Notes under the pieces: model-generated
The model's database searches: none
Told to the model about the DNA's origin: nothing
Seen by the model: the letters and a program-made list of their open reading frames with translations, nothing else
Program-made: the position numbers and the translations under genes
Origin: Methanobacteriota archaeon
GTDB taxonomy: Archaea; Methanobacteriota; Methanobacteria; Methanobacteriales; Methanobacteriaceae
Direction of reading: 5' to 3'
Length of the DNA stretch: 15,157 bases
NCBI GenBank assembly: GCA_023430285.1
Contig: JAEZAV010000183.1
Span: forward strand, 1-15,157
Part shown: in pieces, positions 1-6,923 of the stretch
Position numbering within the stretch: the stretch's first letter is position 1
Layout of the letters: the number at the start of each line of letters is the position of its first letter

Positions 1-661
1 AGTAGAACAACAGTATGTAGTATACAAAGGCCGGTGGTTTAGTCTGTGATGAACCTAATTCTGCGATGAAATATGCAGCAAGAACTATCCAAGGTGTGAA
101 ACCTGCTAAACAACCCAGAAGATATGCAGACCAGTCCGGTTTCTTTGTGTGGAAGTTTATTTTTTCCATTAAATATCCACACAGTATCATGGTTGCGTTT
201 AACACGAAAATCATGACCAGAGACCACAGATCCCAAACACCAACGAAGGTTGCTATTATAACCAGCATAATTGAACTGGTAATTGCATATTCATACCAAC
301 GGTAGGGATTCATACCCTTTTTAAGATTCTCTACGTATGGTTTGTACTTGACAAATCCAATTAGTAGAAGAGCCAAACCCGAAATAAGTAGGAAGGATGA
401 AAGTATCACACCAAGATGAGTCAGGGTGTAAACAACCTGTGGATCGGGTTGTATTGAAAATGAAGGCGGAACTAAACTAATAATTTTAAACTTAAGGTAG
501 AAAGTATAAATATCTTTGTTCCAAGTAAGAAGATATCCTAATACAACCATTAGAATTCCCTGGACAAAAAGAAAAATTCCAGCACCAATATTAAGCTTCC
601 TTAGACTTGAAAAAGTTATGGATGATTTAGCTATTAACTCACGACGCAGATCATTATCCAA
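1..661 (-). CDS. Heliorhodopsin (3'-truncated by window edge)
   Basis: The first 220 residues of an integral membrane protein can be read on the minus strand from TTG at 661-659; the end lies outside the window. From memory of the family it matches heliorhodopsin: the third-helix block RWYEYAITSSIM (residues 121-132) corresponds to RWVEYSLSSSVM of the reference protein 48C12, with Glu124 at the counterion position. LNATMILCGYLMEK (154-167), GCLAGFTPWI (183-192) and AFVYY (211-215) also match in order. Six helices are visible, at about 23-46, 76-104, 119-143, 146-166, 179-201 and from 211. The retinal-binding Lys of helix 7 is beyond the edge and cannot be checked. No ATG fits; the TTG has a GGGGGT tract 9 nt upstream and gives an N-terminus MDNDLRRELI ahead of helix 1. 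Heliorhodopsins are light-responsive proteins with inverted topology and no firmly settled function. A large PAS kinase lies upstream on the same strand across a 192-nt gap. The family call is firm; function and the exact start are less so. Confidence 0.85.
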   Translation of the reverse strand, partial: MDNDLRRELIAKSSITFSSLRKLNIGAGIFLFVQGILMVVLGYLLTWNKDIYTFYLKFKIISLVPPSFSIQPDPQVVYTLTHLGVILSSFLLISGLALLLIGFVKYKPYVENLKKGMNPYRWYEYAITSSIMLVIIATFVGVWDLWSLVMIFVLNATMILCGYLMEKINFHTKKPDWSAYLLGCLAGFTPWIVLAAYFIAELGSSQTKPPAFVYYILLFY

Positions 662-734
662 GAATATCAAACCCCCATGTACATATTATATGCATATGAA
701 AGTTATTAAAATTTTTTCATAAATTTAAGGTTAA

Positions 735-748
735 TACAGTGAACTGTA
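735..748. promoter_or_regulatory. Inverted repeat upstream of heliorhodopsin gene
   Basis: TACAGT-GA-ACTGTA is a perfect 6-bp inverted repeat with a 2-nt centre, about 75 nt upstream of the heliorhodopsin start. The word TACAGTGAA (735-743) recurs in the same orientation at 787-795. The 192-nt gap between the kinase stop (854) and the TTG start also holds an AT-rich TATA candidate on the minus strand around 717-726. Together these suggest that the gene has its own controlled promoter rather than depending only on read-through from the kinase. No regulator can be assigned, and a repeat this short could occur by chance. Confidence 0.3.
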
Positions 749-853
749 GTCAATAATCTAAAAATTTCTCGCATTTATATTCGTAATTACAGTGAAGAAC
801 TTGAAAGTATTCGATTCCAATACCAAACCTATGGTTCTACATGTTTTGGATAT

Positions 854-3800
854 TCATACTCTTTCTTTATACTTCACTTCTTTAAAATTGATTTTAAATT
901 CTGTACCATCAGTTCCATTAACTTTTAAATTCCCCTCCAATTGGTTCACAAGATTTTTCACCAGTTCAAGACCCAAGGTATCAACATCTTCTATGTTAAA
1001 GTCCTTTGGTAATCCTATCCCATTATCCGCAATTGTGAGTTCCATATCTTGATTTGAAGAAGTCAGTTTAATGGTTATAATTCCATCTAAATTTGGAAAT
1101 GCATATTTAACACTGTTGGTTACCAGTTCATTGATGATAAGTCCCAGTGGCATGGCAGTGTCAATATTTAAATTAATATCTTCGATGATCAGGTTGGTTT
1201 TGATCATCCTTCTTCCATAACTGTAGAGTGTGTCGTACACAAGTTTCTCTGTAAATTCCCTGAAATTGATTTTACTCATGGAAGAAGATCCATAGAGTTT
1301 CTCGTGAACTGTGGCCATGGTTTTAACTCGACCCATGCTCTCCTTTAAAACATTATCTGCACATTGATTATCGTTAATTTCTTGCAGGTTAAGTAAACTA
1401 GCAATTATTTGGAGATTATTCTTGACCCTGTGATGAATCTCACGTAGAAGAACTTCTTTTTCATCTAGAGACTTTTTTATCTCGGTTTCTATCTTTTTAC
1501 GTTCTGTGATATCACGGGCAACATGAACCACCCCCATCAGTTTTCCGTTATTATCCTTGAGTGGTGAAACACTAACTATGAAATCACCACCCAAACCATC
1601 CTCATGGATCTCTGATGTATGCTCGTGACCGTCTATAAGCAGTTTACTAAATGGACAGAAGGAGGGTACTGAATTCATACCGTGCACCACCTCGTGACAT
1701 GTGAGTCCAACCATTTCTTCGGGTGTTGTATTAAATTTGTCTGCCATTGCCTTGTTGGCTCGAAGAACCTTGAAATTAGTGTCTAAAATGACAATCAGAT
1801 CAGGCACGGCATTAAAGGTGTCCTCCCATTCTTCCTTTGCACGAATAATTGCATTTTCAGCCATTTTACTCTGGGTTATGTCCCGTATTATGCCCCTGTA
1901 ACTTGTAATAACTCCATTTTTCTCGACTGCTGTAAGAGAACAGTGGGTGATCATTTTTTCATGATTCTTCTTCTTGACAACCACCTCGTACTCTGCACTT
2001 CCATGATCATTAACCTGTTTCAGTATCCTGGCCCTATCAGCGGGATCAACATACACATCCTCCAAGAGATCCAGATCCAAAATTTCATCCTTTGAATCGT
2101 ATCCAAACATTTCTATCCCTTTCTTGTTCATATCAAGAATTTTTCCGCTGGGAGATGTTATAAACAGCCCATCAAAGGATTCTTCGTAGATTTCCCTGTA
2201 TTTCTTTTCACTTTCACGAAGTGCTGTCATAACCTTCTTGTATTCTGTTATGTCCCTTGCTGCTGCGAACACTCCGATGATCCTTCCGGTTTCATCCTTG
2301 TATACAGATGCGTTGTACAAAACAGGGGTTTTGGTTCCTTTTTTGTGCTGGATTTCCAGGGGGTAGTCCTTGACAAATCCTTCTTTAAAAACCTTTTTAT
2401 AGCCTTCATCTGCTTTTTCAGGTTCTGTGAAGTAGTTTGAAAAGTTTGATCCGATTATTTCTTCCTTTGAGTAACCAGTTGCATTTTCTGTTGCACTGTT
2501 GACATCTGTTACCTTTCCATCTGGACCTATGGTAACCAGAGGATCTAAACTGGCCTCAATTAAACTTCGGTTGTAACGACCCGCAAGCTCAAGTTCATTT
2601 TCTATTTTTTTACTTTCGGTGATGTCCCTGGCTATGGTGGATATGGCAATTAAATTTCCAGAATTGTCAAAAACAGGGGAGAGAGTTATTGAAACATTTA
2701 TTATAGAACCATCCTTTTTTAACCTGATGGTTTCGTAGTGGTGAATTTTTTCCGATTTTTTAATTTTTTCAATTAAACTGGATATTTCATTGCTGAGATT
2801 TATTGGTGCTATTACCGAAATATTTTCTCCAATTACTTCTTCGGCAGAATAACCATAAATCTGTTCTGCTCCTTTGTTCCAACTTAATATAGCACCATCT
2901 AGGGATTTGATTATAATGGCATCATCTGTTGACTCCACCACATTGGCCAGTAACTGATTGTTCTTTTCTGCTTCAATTAATTGTCTGATGTCCCTTGCTG
3001 CTGCGAACACTCCGATGATTCTACCAGTTTCATCGTTGTAAACAGATGCGTTGTACAAAACAGGAATCTTCGCCCCATCTTTGTGCTGGATTTCCAGGGG
3101 ATAATCCTTCACAAATCCTTCTTTAAAAACTTTTTTATAGCCTTCATCTGCTTTTTCAGGTTCTGTGAAGTAGTTTGAAAAGTTTGATCCTATGATATCT
3201 TCCTTTAAATAACCTGTTGCCTTTTCTGTTGCACTGTTGACATCAGTTACCTTTCCATCTGGACCTATGGTAACCAGAGGATCTAAACTGGCTTCAATTA
3301 AACTTCGGTTGTAACGACTCGCAAGCTCAAGCTCAGCTTCGGCTTGTTTAAGCTCTGTTATGTCTGTATGTAAAACAATACTGGGATTATTCTTCCCGAT
3401 ATCCTCGTACAACGGTGAATGTTTTGCTATTGTCCAAAGTACTGATCCATCCTTTCTATTGAATTTGCATTGCATTTCAAATGTTTCCCCATCCAGAATT
3501 TTTTTCAGGGACTCTTCCATCTGGTGTAGTTCACTGTCATCAATGAATTCTAGAATATCGTGGCCAATTAATTCTTCTTTTTTGTATCCAATCATGGCCT
3601 CAAAGATCTTATTAACATATATAAAACCGCCTTCAGGAGCAATAATAGTCAATCCTTCAGGCAAAGTATTTGAAGTTTCTGTGTACTGTTTCTCTTCACC
3701 TTTCAGTATCTTTTCTATATTATTCCTATGCAAGACAACATCTAATGCATATTTAAGTTCACTGGATTTGTGGGCTTGGATTATGTATCTGTAGTGGTTG

Positions 3801-4096
3801 ATCTGATTGATCAATCCAATTTCAGAATCTTTAGAATGAGTATTTAAATAAATAATAGGGATGTTTGATTCATAAATCTTAGAAAATGTGTTAACAGCTT
3901 CTATTTCTTTTTTTCGGGTTATGTTCATCAAAATAATGTCTGGAATTATTTCTAAAGCTTTTTCTACAGCTTCTTTAGCACTCGATGTAACATATGGAAC
4001 TTTATAACTAAAGGATTCCAGTTTGTTCTTAATATTTGTGGTTTTTGAGTTTTTGTCCACCAACAATAAAATATTTACGCCAACCAATATGAACAC
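854..4096 (-). CDS. Multi-PAS sensor histidine kinase, HisKA_2 type, with degenerate receiver
   Basis: This 1080-residue soluble kinase has no obvious membrane helix, so it probably senses cytosolic signals. Residues 7-125 fold like a response-regulator receiver, but the phospho-acceptor Asp is Asn58 (ILMNI) and the conserved Lys is Gln107, so it is probably not phosphorylated. Six PAS domains follow at about 140-250, 258-370, 380-495, 504-616, 628-742 and 753-866, most ending in a (A)RDIT-type motif. Domains 2 and 4 are near duplicates. The phosphotransfer segment has the LLREIHHRVKNNLQ motif (His888/His889), which defines the HisKA_2/HWE-like class. The ATPase shows the N box INELVTNSVKYAF (988-1000), DNGIGLP (1024-1030) and a GTEF end. 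No output domain is attached, so a separate partner is expected. The start is ambiguous: GTG at 4096 is the longest frame, but GGGTG just before TTG at 4087 looks like a ribosome binding site and would shorten the protein by three residues. The heliorhodopsin gene lies downstream. Confidence 0.93.
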   Translation of the reverse strand: MFILVGVNILLLVDKNSKTTNIKNKLESFSYKVPYVTSSAKEAVEKALEIIPDIILMNITRKKEIEAVNTFSKIYESNIPIIYLNTHSKDSEIGLINQINHYRYIIQAHKSSELKYALDVVLHRNNIEKILKGEEKQYTETSNTLPEGLTIIAPEGGFIYVNKIFEAMIGYKKEELIGHDILEFIDDSELHQMEESLKKILDGETFEMQCKFNRKDGSVLWTIAKHSPLYEDIGKNNPSIVLHTDITELKQAEAELELASRYNRSLIEASLDPLVTIGPDGKVTDVNSATEKATGYLKEDIIGSNFSNYFTEPEKADEGYKKVFKEGFVKDYPLEIQHKDGAKIPVLYNASVYNDETGRIIGVFAAARDIRQLIEAEKNNQLLANVVESTDDAIIIKSLDGAILSWNKGAEQIYGYSAEEVIGENISVIAPINLSNEISSLIEKIKKSEKIHHYETIRLKKDGSIINVSITLSPVFDNSGNLIAISTIARDITESKKIENELELAGRYNRSLIEASLDPLVTIGPDGKVTDVNSATENATGYSKEEIIGSNFSNYFTEPEKADEGYKKVFKEGFVKDYPLEIQHKKGTKTPVLYNASVYKDETGRIIGVFAAARDITEYKKVMTALRESEKKYREIYEESFDGLFITSPSGKILDMNKKGIEMFGYDSKDEILDLDLLEDVYVDPADRARILKQVNDHGSAEYEVVVKKKNHEKMITHCSLTAVEKNGVITSYRGIIRDITQSKMAENAIIRAKEEWEDTFNAVPDLIVILDTNFKVLRANKAMADKFNTTPEEMVGLTCHEVVHGMNSVPSFCPFSKLLIDGHEHTSEIHEDGLGGDFIVSVSPLKDNNGKLMGVVHVARDITERKKIETEIKKSLDEKEVLLREIHHRVKNNLQIIASLLNLQEINDNQCADNVLKESMGRVKTMATVHEKLYGSSSMSKINFREFTEKLVYDTLYSYGRRMIKTNLIIEDINLNIDTAMPLGLIINELVTNSVKYAFPNLDGIITIKLTSSNQDMELTIADNGIGLPKDFNIEDVDTLGLELVKNLVNQLEGNLKVNGTDGTEFKINFKEVKYKERV

Positions 4097-4321
4097 CCAA
4101 TTAGATTTTTGTATGAACCTTTATTTTATTATTGTGATTCATTTATTTTGATTTTTTATTCATTACTCCTTTTATCTCATCATACAGATTAAATAAGGTT
4201 TAAATAACTATTTAGAATTTGTTTAATTGTTATATTTGGCTTTTAGTTCTTGAATTTAAGTTTAAGTTGTTGGAAGGGTCACTGAATGTTCTATTCTGTT
4301 CTTTAAATATTAAGAAAAAAA

Positions 4322-4330
4322 CTTATAAGT
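4322..4330 (+). promoter_or_regulatory. TATA box of the MBL-TauE operon
   Basis: CTTATAAGT here, preceded by an A-rich stretch that could serve as a BRE, is the best archaeal TATA box upstream of the hydrolase gene. Using the usual spacing of about 25 nt, transcription would start near 4350. That leaves a 5' leader of about 50 nt and puts the start site at the end of the first operator-like palindrome. Confidence 0.5.
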
Positions 4331-4332
4331 AA

Positions 4333-4371
4333 TGAATGATTAGTCAGTCATAATGGATTATTAGTCAATCA
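4333..4371. promoter_or_regulatory. Tandem TetR/FadR-type operator boxes
   Basis: TGAATGATTAGTCAGTCA (4333-4350) has the symmetric form TGAnTGA-N4-TCAnTCA. It resembles the box known for the TetR-family repressor FadR of Bacillus subtilis (TGAATGAnTAnTCATTCA). A second copy, TGGATTATTAGTCAATCA (4354-4371), keeps the right half and loosens the left. The copies begin exactly 21 bp apart, about two helical turns, so two dimers could bind on one face of the DNA. Both lie just downstream of the TATA box over the expected start site, a layout suited to repression. The TetR protein encoded at 6102 is the obvious local candidate, but its own upstream region lacks this box. Confidence 0.55.
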
Positions 4372-4402
4372 ACAAATATTGAAAAAAGGAAGTGGATAGA
4401 TT

Positions 4403-5041
4403 ATGAAAATCGGAGAGAATGTACATGCTTTAGAATCGACAAAAGGTAGTTATTCATACTTAAGAATGGATAAGGAACCAATATTAATAGATACTGGATA
4501 TCCTGGAAAATTTAAGGATATTTTAGAAGAGATCAACTCTTTAAATTTGGAACTAAAGTGTATAAAACACATACTTTTGACTCACCACGATGTTGATCAC
4601 GTTGGAAATGCTGCTCTACTGCAGGAGGAAACAGGTGCCACATTATGGGCTTCAAAAAATGATATTCCTTATATATTAGGAGATAAAGGCAGGCCCGGTA
4701 TTAAAAAGTTAGTATCCTTTATCATGAGACCTAAAAAACCTGAAAAAATACAAGCATACCATGATAATGCCATTGGGGATGTAGAGATCATATCTACTCC
4801 GGGCCATACACCGGGCCATGTTTCGTTTCTCTACAAAGACATTCTATTTGCAGGTGATCTTGTTAGGAATACCAGTGGAAAACTAAAGAAACCTCCAAAA
4901 TTCGGGAATTCCAACACCAAATCCATAGATGAATCCATAATTAAACTGGATGAATATGATTTTAAATGGATCTGCCCTGCCCATGGCGAACCTTTAGAAC
5001 TAAAAGATGAATGGAAACAGTTGTTAAAAAATATAAGGTGA
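4403..5041 (+). CDS. Metallo-beta-lactamase-fold metallohydrolase
   Basis: A 212-residue cytosolic hydrolase of the MBL superfamily, close to the minimal size for the fold. The metal-site motifs are visible: THHDVDH (residues 60-66, giving His61, Asp63, Asp65 and His66), GHTPGH (134-139, with His135), AGD (150-152) and CPAHGEP (191-197, with His194). The first motif is HxDxDH instead of the common HxHxDH, a variant seen in some stand-alone members. The substrate cannot be told from sequence; glyoxalase II-like thioesters, persulfides and phospho- or lactone esters all fall within the fold. The ATG at 4403 follows a GGAAGTGG tract about 8 nt upstream. A TauE/SafE exporter starts 49 nt after the stop, so the two are probably co-transcribed from the TATA box at 4322 and repressed through the boxes at 4333-4371. 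Confidence 0.9.
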   Translation: MKIGENVHALESTKGSYSYLRMDKEPILIDTGYPGKFKDILEEINSLNLELKCIKHILLTHHDVDHVGNAALLQEETGATLWASKNDIPYILGDKGRPGIKKLVSFIMRPKKPEKIQAYHDNAIGDVEIISTPGHTPGHVSFLYKDILFAGDLVRNTSGKLKKPPKFGNSNTKSIDESIIKLDEYDFKWICPAHGEPLELKDEWKQLLKNIR

Positions 5042-5090
5042 AATTAAATGTTTCATCAATTAAACAGTCGTACAATTAGGATTGATATAA

Positions 5091-5882
5091 ATGATTGATG
5101 TAAATTTAATGTTTCTTCCATTATTTGGGCTGTTAATAGGCCTTCTTGTTTCCATGTTCGGAGGGGGTGGGGGTGGATTGTATGTTCCAGTTTTAATATT
5201 GATCTTTGGAATCACTCCACAAGTTGCAATAGCCACTTCCCTTGCATCTGTTTTACCAACCTCAGTGGTAAGCTCTATAAGTCATTTTCGAGAGGGAAAT
5301 ATAGATATTCGCACGGGATTAATTCTTGGAATAGGTGGCATAGTAGGTACATTAATAGGGGCAGTGATAGCCAATCTAATACCTCCATTACTTTTACAAA
5401 AAATCTTGGGAATATTTACACTTATCATGTTAATTCCAATGTTGAGAAGTTTGATACAAAGACAACAAAAAATGAAGGAATTAAACGGAGAAAATCAAGA
5501 AAAAACTACACTTAACGGTCCTAAAAGAGTTATTGCTTCTCTATTTGGAGTTGCATCTGGATTGCTGGCAGGTGTTTTTGGAATAAGTGGAACACCCCCA
5601 ATTATTGCAGGACTTTACAGTTTAGGATTACCAGCACTCATGGTTGTAGGTACATCTGTCTTTGTGCTTATCTTCAATTCACTTGCGGGAATAGGAGGTT
5701 TTTATTTATTAGGCAGGTTAAATCTTACTTTAATCATACTATTAGGTGGCGGTGCTGCTGTAGGTGCATTTATGGGTCCACTATTACTTAAAAAAATTAA
5801 TCCCTATACCTTTGAGAAAATCTATGGACCTGTAATCATGGGAACAATGATTATTTTCGCCTTGGGATTGATCTTTACATGA
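5091..5882 (+). CDS. TauE/SafE (DUF81) family membrane exporter
   Basis: A 263-residue polytopic membrane protein made of two homologous halves (about 8-115 and 145-260) joined by a charged cytoplasmic loop (119-144). Each half has the glycine-rich signatures of the family: the first has FGGGGGGLYVPVL (23-35) and ATSLASVLPTS (48-58), the second GLLAGVFGISGTPPIIAG (157-174) and GTSVFVLIFNSLAG. The family exports sulfur-containing or organic anions such as sulfite, sulfoacetate or thiosulfate; the substrate here is unknown. The start at 5091 has GGATTGAT as a ribosome binding site 4 nt upstream. It follows the MBL-fold hydrolase by 49 nt and is followed after 219 nt by a TetR gene. The pairing of an MBL hydrolase with a DUF81 exporter recalls bacterial bigR-type sulfide-detoxification operons, but that link is an analogy. 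Confidence 0.9.
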   Translation: MIDVNLMFLPLFGLLIGLLVSMFGGGGGGLYVPVLILIFGITPQVAIATSLASVLPTSVVSSISHFREGNIDIRTGLILGIGGIVGTLIGAVIANLIPPLLLQKILGIFTLIMLIPMLRSLIQRQQKMKELNGENQEKTTLNGPKRVIASLFGVASGLLAGVFGISGTPPIIAGLYSLGLPALMVVGTSVFVLIFNSLAGIGGFYLLGRLNLTLIILLGGGAAVGAFMGPLLLKKINPYTFEKIYGPVIMGTMIIFALGLIFT

Positions 5883-5950
5883 TGCTAGATTAAAAAAATG
5901 ATTTAAAAGTTAGGTAATTGGTTTGATGTGGGATGAATTAATGTAAATAA

Positions 5951-5993
5951 ACTTCATAATTATGAAGTAAATTTTTAATCTAACAGATTAAAA
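5951..5993. repeat. Two palindromes between tauE and tetR
   Basis: ACTTCATAATTATGAAGT (5951-5968) is a perfect 18-bp palindrome. Directly after it, TTTTAATC (5973-5980) and GATTAAAA (5986-5993) form an 8-bp inverted repeat around a 5-nt loop. They sit 70-110 nt after the exporter stop and 110-150 nt before the TetR start. The first, followed by a short T run, could act as a hairpin terminator for the exporter operon. Either could be an operator for TetR. Neither resembles the TGAnTGA boxes at 4333-4371. Confidence 0.4.
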
Positions 5994-6019
5994 GAACCTT
6001 TAAAAAGAACATCATACCC

Positions 6020-6041
6020 AAATTTTAAAGGTTTAAAATTT
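6020..6041. promoter_or_regulatory. Inverted repeat next to the tetR promoter
   Basis: AAATTTTAAA and TTTAAAATTT form a perfect 10-bp inverted repeat around GG. The right arm runs into TTTAAATACA, a possible TATA box about 55-65 nt before the tetR ATG. A site here is well placed for autorepression by the TetR protein. In such AT-rich DNA some perfect inverted repeats are expected by chance, so this is only a candidate. Confidence 0.35.
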
Positions 6042-6101
6042 AAATACAGTTTAATTCAAATAAAAAATTGAACAAATTACAGGAAAAAAATGTGATCCAG
6101 A

Positions 6102-6650
6102 ATGGGTGTGGATAAGAAAAAGAAAATTCTTGAAGCTGCTCTAAAGCTCTTCAATGAAAAGGGAATAGATAACACTTCAACTTCCCTAATTTCCAAGGAA
6201 GCAGGTGTTGCAACTGGGACCCTCTACATATATTTTGAAACCAAGGTAGATCTAATCATGGAGCTGGGCATATCCATACAGGAAGAGCGATATGAAAGTT
6301 TTATGGATCTCATAGAGTCTCCAATGGGTTACGAATCCTTAAAAAAGTTCTGGCTTGAAAGGGTGGAGTGGGGAGTTAACAATCCAGATAAACACGAATT
6401 CCTTACACAATTTAAATCCTCTCCCTACAACAAAAATATCAAACTCAAAATCCTTGATCACAATGAAAAACTTTCAAATTTAATAGAAAATGGAATTAAA
6501 GCTAAATTGTTGAAAGATATAACTCCGAAGTACATTTCAAAGTTTTTTTCAAACCATGTGAGCTTCACAGTAGAATACATTATCCAGACCAATACTCAAG
6601 AAAGGGATAAATTTTTTGAAACATTTTACGATGGAATAAAACATAAATAA
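6102..6650 (+). CDS. TetR/AcrR family transcriptional regulator
   Basis: A 182-residue one-component regulator. Residues 6-52 are the TetR helix-turn-helix: KKILEAALKLFNEKGIDNTS leads in, and the recognition helix and following segment read AGVATGTLYIYFETKVDLI (34-52). The rest is a divergent, helical ligand-binding and dimer domain typical in size. The ATG at 6102 is supported by GTGATC, complementary to the 3' end of archaeal 16S rRNA, 5 nt upstream. The gene lies downstream of the MBL-TauE pair on the same strand, and TetR proteins often repress a neighbouring exporter, so control of that operon through the boxes at 4333-4371 is the simplest reading. It could instead regulate the 55-residue membrane protein gene or the MFS gene on the other side. 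The ligand is unknown. Confidence 0.93.
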   Translation: MGVDKKKKILEAALKLFNEKGIDNTSTSLISKEAGVATGTLYIYFETKVDLIMELGISIQEERYESFMDLIESPMGYESLKKFWLERVEWGVNNPDKHEFLTQFKSSPYNKNIKLKILDHNEKLSNLIENGIKAKLLKDITPKYISKFFSNHVSFTVEYIIQTNTQERDKFFETFYDGIKHK

Positions 6651-6714
6651 CTCTTAAAATTTGTCTAAGAATCCATGGATATTTAAACTGTATTAAATGA
6701 TTATATTAATTTTT

Positions 6715-6722
6715 AAAAAAAA
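6715..6722 (-). terminator. Oligo-T terminator of the 55-aa gene
   Basis: Eight consecutive T on the minus strand, 27 nt after the stop codon of the small membrane protein gene. Archaeal RNA polymerase terminates at such tracts without needing a hairpin. The adjoining TTTTT on the plus strand (6710-6714) may weakly terminate tetR from the other side. Confidence 0.5.
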
Positions 6723-6749
6723 TAGAGAATTTAATGAAGATTTTCTTGG

Positions 6750-6917
6750 TTACAGATTGATTAAGAACATGAAGTAGATAATCAATGCTACTAAAACAAT
6801 CACCACGTTGGCTATCAATCGTTTCAATAAATTATCTCTAAGATACTTTAAATCAACAAAGACTATTAATGCTACAAACAGCAACACGAAAACTATATTC
6901 ACTATTATATTTGCCAT
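6750..6917 (-). CDS. Small membrane protein, 55 aa, two predicted helices
   Basis: A short frame from ATG (6917-6915) to TAA (6752-6750) encodes 55 residues: a hydrophobic helix (about 3-21), a charged hairpin DLKYLRDNLLKR (22-33), and a second hydrophobic helix (about 34-54). Three facts support it as a real gene: GGGGGTG 4 nt before the ATG is one of the strongest ribosome binding sites in the window, the composition is that of a designed membrane hairpin, and a T8 terminator follows the stop. I do not recognise a family. It stands alone between tetR (convergent) and the MFS gene. A 39-bp near-perfect palindrome covers its immediate upstream region, which suggests tight control. Possible roles are a small regulator of a membrane complex, a stress peptide or a toxin-like peptide; the sequence does not decide. 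Confidence 0.7.
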   Translation of the reverse strand: MANIIVNIVFVLLFVALIVFVDLKYLRDNLLKRLIANVVIVLVALIIYFMFLINL

Positions 6918-6923
6918 TAAACA

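Larger units (their letters stand above)
4097..4402. other. Divergent intergenic region between kinase and MBL-TauE operon
   Basis: This 306-nt, very AT-rich spacer holds the promoters of the kinase (minus) and of the hydrolase operon (plus). The plus promoter and its operator-like boxes are listed separately. On the kinase side I see several AT tracts but no single convincing TATA box. A short ATG frame around 4155 ends after six codons and is not a gene. Nothing else recognisable lies at 4200-4310. Confidence 0.6.

Noticed and set aside
39..305. Short ATG frames on both strands near the left edge
   Set aside because: They overlap the heliorhodopsin frame in other phases and have no membrane or domain pattern of their own.
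2249..3334. Repeated DNA as a mobile element or CRISPR-like repeat
   Set aside because: The repeat is an in-frame duplication of a PAS coding unit, with no terminal repeats, spacers or transposase.
4130..4175. Possible short leader peptide upstream of the first kinase (ATG after GGAG on the minus strand)
   Set aside because: It has only six codons, spacing to the GGAG is too short, and no attenuator structure follows.
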